NCBI RefSeq assembly: GCF_029953595.1 | Contig: NZ_CP124535.1 | Location: forward strand, 1,644,001-1,708,000 | DNA length: 64,000 nucleotides | Direction of reading: 5' to 3' | Source of the DNA: Fuscovulum ytuae | GTDB taxonomy: Bacteria; Pseudomonadota; Alphaproteobacteria; Rhodobacterales; Rhodobacteraceae | In this document: positions 16,335-25,119 of the stretch, one piece after another | Layout: each line of letters opens with the position of its first letter | How positions within the stretch are numbered: the first letter of the stretch is position 1 | The notes under the pieces: generated by a model | The model's input: the letters and a program-made list of their open reading frames with translations, nothing else | What the model was told of the DNA's origin: nothing | The model's database searches: none | Made by a program: the position numbers and the translations under genes

Positions 16335-17905
16335 GGACGGTCGGCCAAGCCCTCGTCGAAGGATTGAAGGCGCGCGGGGTCGAGGTCGTCTTCGGTATCC
16401 CCGGCGTGCATACGATCGAACTTTACCGCGGCCTTGCGGGCGGCGGTATCCGCCACGTCACCCCGCGCCACGAACAAGGCGCAGCCTTCATGGCCGATGG
16501 CTACGCCCGCGCCTCCGGCAAACCCGGCGTGGCCTTCGTCATCACCGGCCCCGGCCTACTGAACGCGCTGACCGCCATGGGGCAGGCCAAGGCCGATAGC
16601 GTCCCCATCCTCGTCATCTCCGGCGTCAATCGCCGCGCGTCCTTGGGCAAAGGCCTGGGCCTTCTCCACGAACTTCCCGATCAGGCGGCGATGGTGCGTC
16701 CGCTCTGCCCGACGGAAAGGCTGGAAAACCCGGCCGATCTCGAACCCCTCCTCGACCGCGCCTTCGCCCATCTCCTCACAGGCCGCCCCGGCCCAGTCCA
16801 TATCGAGGTGCCGACCGACGTGATGCCGCTGGCCGCCCCCGAAGGCCCCCGCGCCCCCCTGCCCAAACGCCCCGCGCCCGACCCCGATCAGATCGCGCAA
16901 GCGGCCCGTCTCTTGAACGCAGCCCAGCGCCCCGTGATCCTCGCCGGGGGCGGCGCGCGCGGCTGCGATGCGGGCCTCCGCCAATTGGCCGAAACCCTCG
17001 ACGCGCCCGTGATCCTGACCGTCAATGCCCGTGGCATGCTGCATGCCCACCCGCTCTGCGTGCCCGCTTCCCCCTCACTCGACGCACCGCGCGACCTCAT
17101 CCGGCAGGCCGACCAGATTCTCGCCCTCGGCACCGAACTCGGCCCCACGGATTATGACATGTATGTCAGGGGCGGCTTCCCCGACCTCTCTGCCATGATC
17201 CGCGTCGATGTCTGCGAAGATCAACTCGCCCGCCATCCCGCCGCCCTCGCCCTGAAGGCCGAAACCGCCGCCACAATCGCGGCCCTCCTCCCCCATCTCA
17301 CCCAAAAACAGGCCGATGGCCCCGCCCGCGCCACCCGCGCGCGCGAAAAGGCCCGCGCCGAACTCGGCCCCCTTCACCCCGCCATGCCCGCCCAACTCAC
17401 TATGGTCGAGGCCATCCGCGACGCTCTCCCCCAGGCACAGATCGTGGGCGACAGCACCCAACCCGTCTACGCCGCGAACCTCTACTACGACCACGATCGC
17501 CCCGGCGGTTGGTTCAACGCCGCCACCGGTTTCGGGGCCTTGGGCTTCGGCCCCGGTGCCGCCATCGGTGCCGCCATCGCCAATCCCGACACGCCCACCA
17601 TCTGCCTCATCGGCGACGGCGGCCTGCAATTCGATCCCGCCGAATTGCGCGTCGCCGTGGACGAAAACCTCCCCCTCACCTTCCTCGTCTGGAACAATGC
17701 CAGCTACCGCGAAATCGCCGAAGCCATGCGCGACGCCCAGACCGAGATTATCGGCTGCACCCCCAGCCCTCTCAACCTCGCCCCCTTCGCCGCTGCCTGC
17801 GACCTGACCTTCCAAAGCATCCCCGAAGACCCCGCCGCCCTGCGCGCCGCCCTCGCCCAACCCCACACAGGCCCGCGCCTCATCGAAATTCGGGTCACGT
17901 CCTGA
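16331..17905 (+). CDS. aruI: ThDP-dependent decarboxylase, probable 5-guanidino-2-oxopentanoate decarboxylase
   Basis: 524 aa, in the acetolactate-synthase/pyruvate-decarboxylase superfamily. The N-terminal PYR domain has HEQGAAFMADGYAR with the catalytic Glu48. The central domain follows, and the C-terminal domain has GDGGLQFDP followed by VWNNASYREI, the GDG-x-NN ThDP/Mg motif. It overlaps the AruH-like gene by 4 nt (ATGA). AruI decarboxylates 2-ketoarginine to 4-guanidinobutyraldehyde. No guanidinobutyraldehyde dehydrogenase or guanidinobutyrase follows, so the later steps must be elsewhere. A generic acetolactate-synthase-like function remains possible. Confidence 0.75.
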   Translation: MRTVGQALVEGLKARGVEVVFGIPGVHTIELYRGLAGGGIRHVTPRHEQGAAFMADGYARASGKPGVAFVITGPGLLNALTAMGQAKADSVPILVISGVNRRASLGKGLGLLHELPDQAAMVRPLCPTERLENPADLEPLLDRAFAHLLTGRPGPVHIEVPTDVMPLAAPEGPRAPLPKRPAPDPDQIAQAARLLNAAQRPVILAGGGARGCDAGLRQLAETLDAPVILTVNARGMLHAHPLCVPASPSLDAPRDLIRQADQILALGTELGPTDYDMYVRGGFPDLSAMIRVDVCEDQLARHPAALALKAETAATIAALLPHLTQKQADGPARATRAREKARAELGPLHPAMPAQLTMVEAIRDALPQAQIVGDSTQPVYAANLYYDHDRPGGWFNAATGFGALGFGPGAAIGAAIANPDTPTICLIGDGGLQFDPAELRVAVDENLPLTFLVWNNASYREIAEAMRDAQTEIIGCTPSPLNLAPFAAACDLTFQSIPEDPAALRAALAQPHTGPRLIEIRVTS

Positions 17906-17925
17906 CGCTTCGCCTTCATCTTGGC

Positions 17926-17960
17926 CAAAATACTCCGGGGGTGGGGGGGCAGGCCCCCCC
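17926..17960 (+). terminator. Hairpin after the aruHI pair
   Basis: GGGGGGG (17943-17949) pairs with CCCCCCC (17954-17960) around CAGG. It follows the stretch TTGGCCAAAATACTCCGGGG, which I recall as a common 3'-end context in this bacterial family. There is no T-run. It may end the TetR-aruH-aruI transcript. Confidence 0.4.
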
Positions 17961-18046
17961 TCCGAGCCGAAGCGCGGAACGCGCGCAGGCGAGACAAAAA
18001 ACCTGCGCCGCGCCCTTCGCGCGGCGCTCCGCTTGGCAACATTTGC

Positions 18047-18063
18047 ATTTGATCAAATTCCGC
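18047..18063. promoter_or_regulatory. Candidate operator ATTTGATCAAATTCCGC
   Basis: A perfect 12-bp palindrome (ATTTGATCAAAT, 18047-18058) plus TCCGC lies 37 nt before the aminotransferase start codon. Sixteen of its 17 positions match 4648-4664, upstream of the other glutamine-synthetase-like operon. The distal part, CAAATTCCGC, also forms arms of two inverted repeats just past the end of this operon (20888-20984). A regulatory role is inferred from recurrence and position. Confidence 0.5.
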
Positions 18064-18100
18064 GCCATAAGCGGGTGCAAATGCCAAACGGACCGCTCCC

Positions 18101-19477
18101 ATGACCGACATGATCGCCGGCATCCCCCGTTCCCGCGTTCAGGCCATCGCCCAGCGCGAAGCGGACCGTTACGCCGCGTCCCGCCCCAAGGCAGCCGCGG
18201 CGCTGAAACAAGGCGCGGGCCACTATCTGGGTAGCGTGCCGATGCATTGGATGGCCGATTGGCCCATGCCCCACCTGCCCTTGGTGTCCAAGGCGCAGGG
18301 CGCGAAACTCACCGATATCGACGGCCACCGGATCGATGATTTCTGTCTGGGCGATACCGGGTCGATGTTCGGCCATTCCCCAACGCCTGTCGCGAAGGCC
18401 ATCAAGGCACAGGCCGCCCGCGGCCTGACCTATATGCTTCCGACAGAGGCCGCAATGGAGGCGGGCCGCCTTCTGACCGAGCGTTTCGGCACCTTCCGCT
18501 GGCAGATCGCCACCACCGCAACCGATGCCAACCGCTTCTCCCTGCGCGTCGCCCGCGCGGTGACGGGGCGGCCCAAAGTCCTTGTTTTCAACGGCTGCTA
18601 TCACGGCACGCTGGACGACACGATGGTCGAGCTTGCGAATGGCACCACCGTCAACCGCGCGGGCCTTGTCGGTCAGGTGCAGGATCTGACCCGCGCTGCG
18701 ACCGCCGTCGAATTCAACGACCTGCCCGCCGTCGAGGCGGCGCTGAAGACGGGCGAGATCGCTGCCATTCTCACCGAACCGGTCATGACGAATTCCTGCA
18801 TGGTCCTGCCCGAACCGGGCTTTCATGCGGGCCTGCGCGACCTTGCCACGAAATACGGCGCGCTGCTCATCATCGACGAGACGCATACCATCTCCTCCGG
18901 CCTTGGCGGCTACACAGCCGTCCACGGCCTTGACCCCGACATGTTCGTGGTCGGCAAATGCGTGGCGGGCGGCCTGCCGACCGCCGTCTGGGGTATGCGG
19001 CAGGCCGTGGCCGACCGCTTCGCAGCCTATAACGAAAGCCGCGCACCGGGCCATTCGGGCATGGGCACCACGCTTTCGGCCAATCCACTGCAATTCGCTT
19101 GCCTCGCCGCCACCCTCTCGCAAGTGATGACGCCAGAGAACTACGCACACATGGAAGCCGGGGCCGAACGCCTTGCCACAGGCCTTGCCCGCGCCATCGA
19201 AAAACACCACGCGCCTTGGCACGTCGTCCGCGTCGGCGCGCGGGTGGAATTCATCTGCGCCCCCGGCCCCCTCAAGAACGGCTCCGAGGCGCACCACGCC
19301 CACCAACCGCAGGTCGAGGCGGCGGTTCACACCGCCCTTCTCAACCGTGGCTGCTTGATCGCGCCCTTCCACAACATGATGCTGGTCAGCCCCGCCACCA
19401 CCGACCGTCAGATCGACCGCCTTATCGCCGCCTTCGACGCGATCCTCACCGACCTTTTCCCCGAGTCCCAACCATGA
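18101..19477 (+). CDS. Class III PLP aminotransferase (glutamate-1-semialdehyde-mutase-like)
   Basis: 458 aa. PLP-site features are IIDETHT (Asp binding the ring nitrogen) and MFVVGKCVAGGLP (Schiff-base Lys). NGCYHGTLDD and TTLSANPLQFA are typical of the GSA-aminotransferase branch. It is longer at the N-terminus than HemL, and the usual GSEA motif is replaced by ATTATDANRF, so it is not the haem enzyme. It overlaps the following ligase gene by 4 nt. Partnered with a glutamine-synthetase-like ligase, it probably acts in the breakdown of an amine or omega-amino acid. The substrate is unknown. Confidence 0.85.
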   Translation: MTDMIAGIPRSRVQAIAQREADRYAASRPKAAAALKQGAGHYLGSVPMHWMADWPMPHLPLVSKAQGAKLTDIDGHRIDDFCLGDTGSMFGHSPTPVAKAIKAQAARGLTYMLPTEAAMEAGRLLTERFGTFRWQIATTATDANRFSLRVARAVTGRPKVLVFNGCYHGTLDDTMVELANGTTVNRAGLVGQVQDLTRAATAVEFNDLPAVEAALKTGEIAAILTEPVMTNSCMVLPEPGFHAGLRDLATKYGALLIIDETHTISSGLGGYTAVHGLDPDMFVVGKCVAGGLPTAVWGMRQAVADRFAAYNESRAPGHSGMGTTLSANPLQFACLAATLSQVMTPENYAHMEAGAERLATGLARAIEKHHAPWHVVRVGARVEFICAPGPLKNGSEAHHAHQPQVEAAVHTALLNRGCLIAPFHNMMLVSPATTDRQIDRLIAAFDAILTDLFPESQP

Positions 19478-20862
19478 CCAAAAGCCCCTCCGGCTCAACC
19501 CCGGCCGAAGCCGAGGCCTTCCTCGCCGCCCATCCCGAAATCGAGGCTTTCGACATCGTCCTGCACGATTCGAACGGGATCGGGCGCGGCAAGATCATTC
19601 GTCGCCATGAACTTCTGTCGCTTTACAACACTGGCCGCCACCTTCCCATTTCCATCCTCGGCCTCGACATCTGCGGCGAGGATGTCCATGAAACGGGCCT
19701 GATCTGGGATCAGGGTGATGGCGACCTACGCGCCTGGCCGATCCCCGGCAGCCTTATCCCCCTGCATGCCACCAAGCCCGCGCGGGGGGAACTCCTGCTG
19801 TCGATGTATGATCTCGACGGCACGCCCATGACCTCAGACCCCCGCCATGCCCTGCAACGGCAGGTCGATGCTCTGGCCTCCGAAGGCCTGCATCCCGCCG
19901 GAGCGTTTGAGTTGGAGTTCTTCCTTCTCTCCAACGACCGTGGCCCAGATGGCAAGGTGCAACCTGCCCGCGACGTTCTGGATGGCCGTGGTTCCCACAA
20001 GACTGAAGTCTATTCGGTCGACCACCTGCATGGCATGCTGCCCCTCTTTAGCGACATCTACGCCGCAGCAGAAAAGGCTGGGATCAAAGCCGAGACGATG
20101 ATTTCGGAATATGCCCCCGGACAGTATGAACTGACGCTCCACTACCGCACCGACGTGATGCAGGCCGCCGATGATCTGCTCCGACTCAAGCGGATCGTCC
20201 GCCTGCAAGCCCGCCAACATGGCGTGACGGCCTGTTTCATGGCCAAACCGGTCGAAGACTATGCAGGCTCCGGCATGCATTTCCACGTTTCACTGATGGA
20301 CGGCGCGGGCAAGAATGTCTTCATCGAAGACCGGGAAGGGGAATGGAACCCCACGCTTCTCCATGCACTCGGGGGCCTGCGTGCGACGATGGGCGAATCG
20401 ATGCTCGTCTTCGCGCCGCATGCCAATTCGTGGCGCCGCTTTGCCGCGCAAAGCTATGCCCCCGTCAGCCCGACTTGGGGGGTGAACAACCGCTCTGTCG
20501 CGCTGCGCATCCCGGCCGGTGATATCAAGGCCCGCCGCATCGAACACCGCCCGGCGGGGGTGGATGCCAACCCCTACCTCGTGGCCACTACCGTGCTGGC
20601 TGGCATCCGCCACGGGCTGAAGCACCGCATCGATCCCGGCCCCGAAACCACCGGCAACGGCTATGCCGAGGCGCAGGATACCCCCCCCATCCCCGTCGAT
20701 TGGCGTTCGGCCATCGCGGCGGCGCAAGGCTCCGCTTTTCTGAAAGATGCCTTGGGCGATGACATGCACCGCACCTTCACCGCCATCAAGGCCGCCGAAT
20801 ACGCCCGCGTCGCCCGCACGGTGAGTGAGGTGGATTACGACCTCTACCTTTACACGGTGTAG
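19474..20862 (+). CDS. Second glutamine-synthetase-family ligase
   Basis: 462 aa from ATG 19474, inside the ATGA overlap with the aminotransferase; the long frame from 19099 reads through that gene. Glutamine synthetase signatures are FELEFFLLS, EYAPGQYELTLHY, GMHFHVSLMDG and the Arg-rich NRSVALRIPAG. It belongs with gamma-glutamylpolyamine synthetases rather than with GlnA. The predicted role is ATP-dependent attachment of glutamate to an amine. With the aminotransferase it forms a two-gene operon behind a palindromic motif shared with the other ligase gene (4887). Which amine each ligase uses is not visible. Confidence 0.85.
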   Translation: MTKSPSGSTPAEAEAFLAAHPEIEAFDIVLHDSNGIGRGKIIRRHELLSLYNTGRHLPISILGLDICGEDVHETGLIWDQGDGDLRAWPIPGSLIPLHATKPARGELLLSMYDLDGTPMTSDPRHALQRQVDALASEGLHPAGAFELEFFLLSNDRGPDGKVQPARDVLDGRGSHKTEVYSVDHLHGMLPLFSDIYAAAEKAGIKAETMISEYAPGQYELTLHYRTDVMQAADDLLRLKRIVRLQARQHGVTACFMAKPVEDYAGSGMHFHVSLMDGAGKNVFIEDREGEWNPTLLHALGGLRATMGESMLVFAPHANSWRRFAAQSYAPVSPTWGVNNRSVALRIPAGDIKARRIEHRPAGVDANPYLVATTVLAGIRHGLKHRIDPGPETTGNGYAEAQDTPPIPVDWRSAIAAAQGSAFLKDALGDDMHRTFTAIKAAEYARVARTVSEVDYDLYLYTV

Positions 20863-20984
20863 GCGGAGTTTGACGCAAACGCCGCGCCGGAATTTGGCGC
20901 AAATTCCGCTGTCCAAACGAAGCACACCGCCATCCAAGCGATTTCTGCGTCAGAAATCGCCGCGGAATTTGTGTCAAATTCCGC
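20862..20984. repeat. Four inverted repeats between convergent genes
   Basis: 20862-20886 is an imperfect GAGTTTG-ACG-CAAACGCC type. 20888-20908 is CGGAATTTG-GCG-CAAATTCCG. 20938-20960 is GCGATTTCTG-CGT-CAGAAATCGC. 20962-20984 is GCGGAATTTG-TGT-CAAATTCCGC. The last three have perfect 9-10-bp arms and 3-nt loops. They fill the whole 126-bp gap between the ligase gene and the convergent response regulator gene, and may serve as a bidirectional terminator or belong to a dispersed palindromic repeat family. Confidence 0.75.
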
Positions 20985-20988
20985 CGTC

Positions 20989-21600
20989 CTACCCGCTCAG
21001 CCCCGCATCCCGCGCGATCATCGCGGCATGGGTGCGGTTCTTCGCCCCCAGCTTCCGGCTCAGCGTTTTGACATGCAATTTCACTGTGACCTCCTGCAGG
21101 TCCAGATCCCGCGCGATTTCCTTATTGGCCTTGCCCGCGCAGATGCCCTTCAACACATCCATCTCGCGCCGGGTCAGCGACGCCAGCGCCTCCGCAATCT
21201 CAGGCTGTTGCATCAGCAAGGAAATCGGCGCGAAGACATCCCCTGCCGCCATCAGATGCACCGCCGCCACCATCGCGCGCGAGGCAAGCGTCTTGGGGAT
21301 GAACCCCGCCGCCCCGGCCTGCAAGGCCGCCTCGGCCAGATCGCGCTGTGTTGTCCCTGAAATGATCGCCACCGGAACCCCCGGCGCGGCCGCCCGCGCC
21401 TGTGCCAATCCCTCCAGCCCGTTCATCCCCGGCATGTTGTAATCCAGCAAGACAAGGTCGAAACTGCCCCCGCTCGACAGCGCCGCAAGCGCCTCTGGCA
21501 ATGTCGCAACCGTCCGCACCTCGGAAAACCCCTCCGCCATCAGATAGGCGGCCAGCGTCTCACGCACGAGGTCGTGGTCGTCGGCAAGCAAAAGCCGCAT
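20989..21600 (-). CDS. LuxR/NarL-family response regulator
   Basis: 203 aa from the ATG complementary to 21598-21600, with AAGGACC upstream; the frame extends to 21678 without a site. The N-terminal receiver domain has the acidic pair ADD (residues 6-8), phospho-acceptor Asp53 in LLDYNMPG, the SGT Thr and the IPKT Lys. The C-terminal LuxR-type HTH (about 140-203) reads LTRREMDVLKGICAGKANKE and continues IARDLDLQEVTVKLH. It is divergent from the hybrid histidine kinase at 21770, which is its likely partner. The signal and target genes are unknown. Confidence 0.92.
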   Translation of the reverse strand: MRLLLADDHDLVRETLAAYLMAEGFSEVRTVATLPEALAALSSGGSFDLVLLDYNMPGMNGLEGLAQARAAAPGVPVAIISGTTQRDLAEAALQAGAAGFIPKTLASRAMVAAVHLMAAGDVFAPISLLMQQPEIAEALASLTRREMDVLKGICAGKANKEIARDLDLQEVTVKLHVKTLSRKLGAKNRTHAAMIARDAGLSG

Positions 21601-21769
21601 CTTCGGTCCTTCCCCTATCGCCCAAAAGGATGCCGGATGATCCGTAAACAATCCTTTTCCGCGAATACTCTGCAACAATCATTCCGCCTAGAATGGCATG
21701 GAACGCAAGGCCCTTCTGCCCTAGCGTGAAAGGCACAGGGCATAGAAACCACAGGGAAAGCCGCGCCGC

Positions 21770-24361
21770 ATGCTGCGCCTTTGGACAAGACGGATCAGGG
21801 TTGGCCTGCTTATTGCGATTGCGGCCTTCTTCATCGGCACGGTTCCCGTTCTGGTGCAGGATGTCTACACGCGCCTTCAGGCGCTAGAACGGGCCAATTC
21901 CGACAACGGCCTCTGGGCCATGATGCAGACCGAGGTCGAAGTGCTGCGCCTGCAGGCCGCCTACCGTGAGGCGCGCGACATCCCTGCCGGCCCGCAGCTT
22001 GATGAATTGCGGCGCTGGTTCAACGTCCTTTACAGCCGTGTGTCACTGCTCGAGGAAAGCGGCATCTACGCGCCGCTTATCGCAAGGCCGGAAAATGCCG
22101 GGGATTATGGCGCCCTGCGCGATTATCTTTCGGCCAATGTCGCGCTGATCGATGGCCCCGACCAAAACCTTGCAGCGGGTCTGGATCAGATCGGCGCCCC
22201 TCTGGGCGATTTGCGGGCCGCCGTCCGCCGCATGACGCTGAATGCGCTGTCCGACTTCGCCGCGCAATCCGACCTTAACCGCACCTCCATGGCCGATACG
22301 CTGGTCCGGCTTGCCGCCGTGACCGGGGCCTTCATGGCACTGCTCGCGGCGGCGGCCATCATCCTTGGCCGCCAGTTCCGCCGCGCCAAAGCGCAGGGCG
22401 AGGCGTTGCGCCAGACCGGGGATCGTCTGTCGACGATCTTCGCCACCTCGGCCGACGCCATTATCGTGACCGATGCCGACGGAACCATCCGCGACTTCAA
22501 CCCCGCCGCCGAAGCGATCTTTGGCCTTTCCGCCGCAGAAGCCACCGGCCAGAACGCCTTGAAACGCCTGTTTGCCGAAGGCGAGGGTGGCCCGCAGGGA
22601 CAGGCCCTTGTTATGGCCTTGGGCAATACGGCCAATCGCAACGCCCCCTTCCGGATCGAAGTCGACGCCCGCCGCGCCGATGGCCATGTCTTTCCCGCCG
22701 AGGTGACCATCGCCCGGGCCGGCACGGATACAGAGGGCCTTATCGTGGCCTTCGTGCGCGATATCTCGGAACGTCGCCGCGCCGAGGCGGACCTCCTACA
22801 AGCCCGCGACCGCGCACTTGCCGGTGAAAAGGCCAAGGCCGATTTCCTTGCGGTCATGAGCCATGAGATGCGCACCCCCCTCAATGGCTTGATCGGGTCA
22901 ATGGACCTGATGCGCAAGACTGGGCTGTCCTCATCGCAGCGCGAATTGATGTCCGTTATGCAAAGCTCCGGCGACATCCTGCTTGGGCATGTGAATTCCG
23001 TCCTCGATGTCTCGCGCGCCGAGGCGGAAGCGGGCACCCCGCCCTCTCTCGCCGCCCCCTTCGATCTGGAACAGTTGATCGACGAGTGCCTTGCCAATCA
23101 GGCCGGGCTGGCCGCGAGTGTCGGAAATGATCTGGCCACGCAGCACCCTGCGGGCCCCGTCGGCCTGGTCACGGGGGATGCAGGCCGATTGCGCCAGATC
23201 CTTCTCAACCTGATTGGGAATGCCGTGAAATTCACCCGCAACGGCACCATCACGGTCGAGGCCGAACGCCTGCCGGGCCCCGGCGATCAGGTCGAGATAC
23301 GGGTCATCGACACCGGCATCGGCATTGACGAGGCCGATCTGTCCCGCATCTTCGAACCCTTCGTGACCCTCGACGCCAGCTATGGCCGCGAAACCGGCGG
23401 TACTGGACTTGGTCTCGCCATCGCGCGCCGCCTTGCCCGCGCTATGGGCGGCGATCTTGATGCCGAAAGCGAACCGGGCGAAGGCAGCCTGTTCTGGCTG
23501 CGCCTCCCCTTGCCCCCAGCAAGCGACGCGCAGCCCCGCCCCGCCGCCACAGAGGCAGAGGCCATCGGCATCGCATCAAGCGACGGATCGCTCCCCGTGC
23601 CGGAAGGCCCCCCTCAATCCATTCTCCTTGTCGAAGACAATGCCATCAACCGCCTTCTCCTGCGCCGCTTTCTCGAAGCGGGCGGCCATATGGTGACCGA
23701 GGCCGAGGACGGCATCGAAGGCGTGGCCCGCGCGAAAGAGGCCGCCTTCGATCTGATCCTGATGGATATCTCCATGCCGCGCATGGACGGCATCGCCGCC
23801 ACGCGGGCGATCCGCGCCAGCGGCGGCCCTTCGGCCCAGACGCGCATCTTCGCGCTGACCGCCCATGCCCTTCCCGCCGAACGCGCCCGCTTCCTTGAAG
23901 CGGGGATGGAGGCGACCTTAGCGAAACCGATTGGGCAAGATGCCCTCTTGCGCGCCGTGGCGGGCCTTGGGATCGACACGCCCGAACCCGTGGCCCCGCC
24001 GCCTTCAGCCCCGGTTCTGGATACTGCCACCTTGTCAGACCTCATCCGCCATATCGGCCGCCCAACGGCCCGAACCCTTATCCAACGGCTGATCGAAGAT
24101 GGCGACCGCGCCCTCGAAAGGCTAAAGGCGGGCGATGTGGAAAAGGATGCCCCCGAACTGGGGCAGATCTGCCATCAACTGGCAGGCACTTCCGGCACCT
24201 TTGGGACCACGCGCCTGCGCGCCACGCTGATCCAGACCGAAGCCGCGCTTAGTGCCGCCAATGCCGTAACCGCACAGCGCAGCATAGCGGAACTGCCCGC
24301 CGTCTGGAACGCCACCCGCGCTGCGCTTTCTCTGGAACGCGACCGCCTGACCGACGACTAA
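21770..24361 (+). CDS. Hybrid sensor histidine kinase with PAS, receiver and Hpt domains
   Basis: 863 aa. Membrane segments lie at about 11-29 and 178-202, flanking a roughly 150-residue periplasmic sensor. A PAS domain follows at about 220-340 (IFATSADAIIVTDADGTI). HisKA carries His365 in VMSHEMRTPLNG. The ATPase domain has NAVKFTRNGT, DTGIGIDEAD and GGTGLGLAIARR. The receiver begins near 617 (ILLVEDNAINRLLLRRF) with Asp666. The C-terminal Hpt carries His802 in CHQLAGTSGTFG. All four phosphorelay residues are present in one protein, an ArcB/BarA-like layout. The divergent LuxR regulator would receive the phosphoryl group from the Hpt. Confidence 0.93.
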   Translation: MLRLWTRRIRVGLLIAIAAFFIGTVPVLVQDVYTRLQALERANSDNGLWAMMQTEVEVLRLQAAYREARDIPAGPQLDELRRWFNVLYSRVSLLEESGIYAPLIARPENAGDYGALRDYLSANVALIDGPDQNLAAGLDQIGAPLGDLRAAVRRMTLNALSDFAAQSDLNRTSMADTLVRLAAVTGAFMALLAAAAIILGRQFRRAKAQGEALRQTGDRLSTIFATSADAIIVTDADGTIRDFNPAAEAIFGLSAAEATGQNALKRLFAEGEGGPQGQALVMALGNTANRNAPFRIEVDARRADGHVFPAEVTIARAGTDTEGLIVAFVRDISERRRAEADLLQARDRALAGEKAKADFLAVMSHEMRTPLNGLIGSMDLMRKTGLSSSQRELMSVMQSSGDILLGHVNSVLDVSRAEAEAGTPPSLAAPFDLEQLIDECLANQAGLAASVGNDLATQHPAGPVGLVTGDAGRLRQILLNLIGNAVKFTRNGTITVEAERLPGPGDQVEIRVIDTGIGIDEADLSRIFEPFVTLDASYGRETGGTGLGLAIARRLARAMGGDLDAESEPGEGSLFWLRLPLPPASDAQPRPAATEAEAIGIASSDGSLPVPEGPPQSILLVEDNAINRLLLRRFLEAGGHMVTEAEDGIEGVARAKEAAFDLILMDISMPRMDGIAATRAIRASGGPSAQTRIFALTAHALPAERARFLEAGMEATLAKPIGQDALLRAVAGLGIDTPEPVAPPPSAPVLDTATLSDLIRHIGRPTARTLIQRLIEDGDRALERLKAGDVEKDAPELGQICHQLAGTSGTFGTTRLRATLIQTEAALSAANAVTAQRSIAELPAVWNATRAALSLERDRLTDD

Positions 24362-24382
24362 CCGCCTGCCGATCAGACGCCG

Positions 24383-25105
24383 TCACCCCGCGGCGCGCAA
24401 GGCCCGCCGGATCAATCCCGGCACGCGCGGATCAAGGCCGAGGGGCGGCAAGACCGTCCCCCGAAAGCCTGCCTCGGTCAACGCCTGCGGCAGGTCCTCC
24501 ACCACATGCCCACCACGCGCCGCAAAGAAAGGCAGGACCAGTGCCCCCTCCGGAAAGGTGGTCGCCGCGTCCACGATCCTCGGTGACTGGTCAATGAAGG
24601 CCGCCTCTACCCGCGCAAAGCCCCCATCCCGGCGCAAGCGTGCAGCCACCGCCTCGGCCACCTCTGCGGGGGCTGGGCTCTTGAAACTGCCATGCGCTGC
24701 CAAAAGCACCGGCAGGTCGGCGGGCACCCGCCCCAAGCGCGCCGCCGCCTCTCGCGCCACCGTCACGGCCAGAGCTTGCACCGCCTCATCCAGTCCAAAC
24801 GGGGCCAGCACCCGCGCCCCCGGCGCGCCCGCCGCCGCCAACCGCTCGGGCAGATGCGTCCGCGTGAACCATCCTTGCGCCATGAACATGGGATAGACCC
24901 GCACGGTAGGACCCAGCACCGCCACGGCCCGCTCCAGCGCGCCCTCTTCCGCCAAGGTCGCCGCCATCACCCGCGCCTCAGGCATCAAGGCCTGCACCTT
25001 GGCCGCCACGAAGGCCATCTCTGCCGCAGCCGGAGCGGGGTCCGACGGCTGGCCATGCGATACGATGAGGGCAGACAGGGGCGCGCGCGAGGTCATGCCC
25101 GCCAT
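24383..25105 (-). CDS. CbiX/sirohydrochlorin-chelatase-like protein
   Basis: 240 aa; start at 25105, with an in-frame ATG at 25096 as alternative. Two CbiX-type half domains are visible: LIVSHGQPSDPAPAA near the N-terminus and VLLAAHGSFKSPAP in the second half, each with the metal-binding His of the SHG/AHG loop. Characterised relatives insert cobalt, iron or nickel into sirohydrochlorin-type tetrapyrroles. No other cobalamin or siroheme gene is nearby, so the physiological metal and macrocycle cannot be stated. It lies 14 nt after the LysR gene and is probably co-transcribed with it. Confidence 0.78.
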   Translation of the reverse strand: MAGMTSRAPLSALIVSHGQPSDPAPAAAEMAFVAAKVQALMPEARVMAATLAEEGALERAVAVLGPTVRVYPMFMAQGWFTRTHLPERLAAAGAPGARVLAPFGLDEAVQALAVTVAREAAARLGRVPADLPVLLAAHGSFKSPAPAEVAEAVAARLRRDGGFARVEAAFIDQSPRIVDAATTFPEGALVLPFFAARGGHVVEDLPQALTEAGFRGTVLPPLGLDPRVPGLIRRALRAAG

Positions 25106-25119
25106 CTAGCCACGCCCCG

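Noticed and set aside
18047-18063. TTTGATCAAA as an FNR/FnrL site
   Set aside because: FNR needs TTGAT-N4-ATCAA. Here the two halves abut with no spacer, so only a superficial likeness exists.
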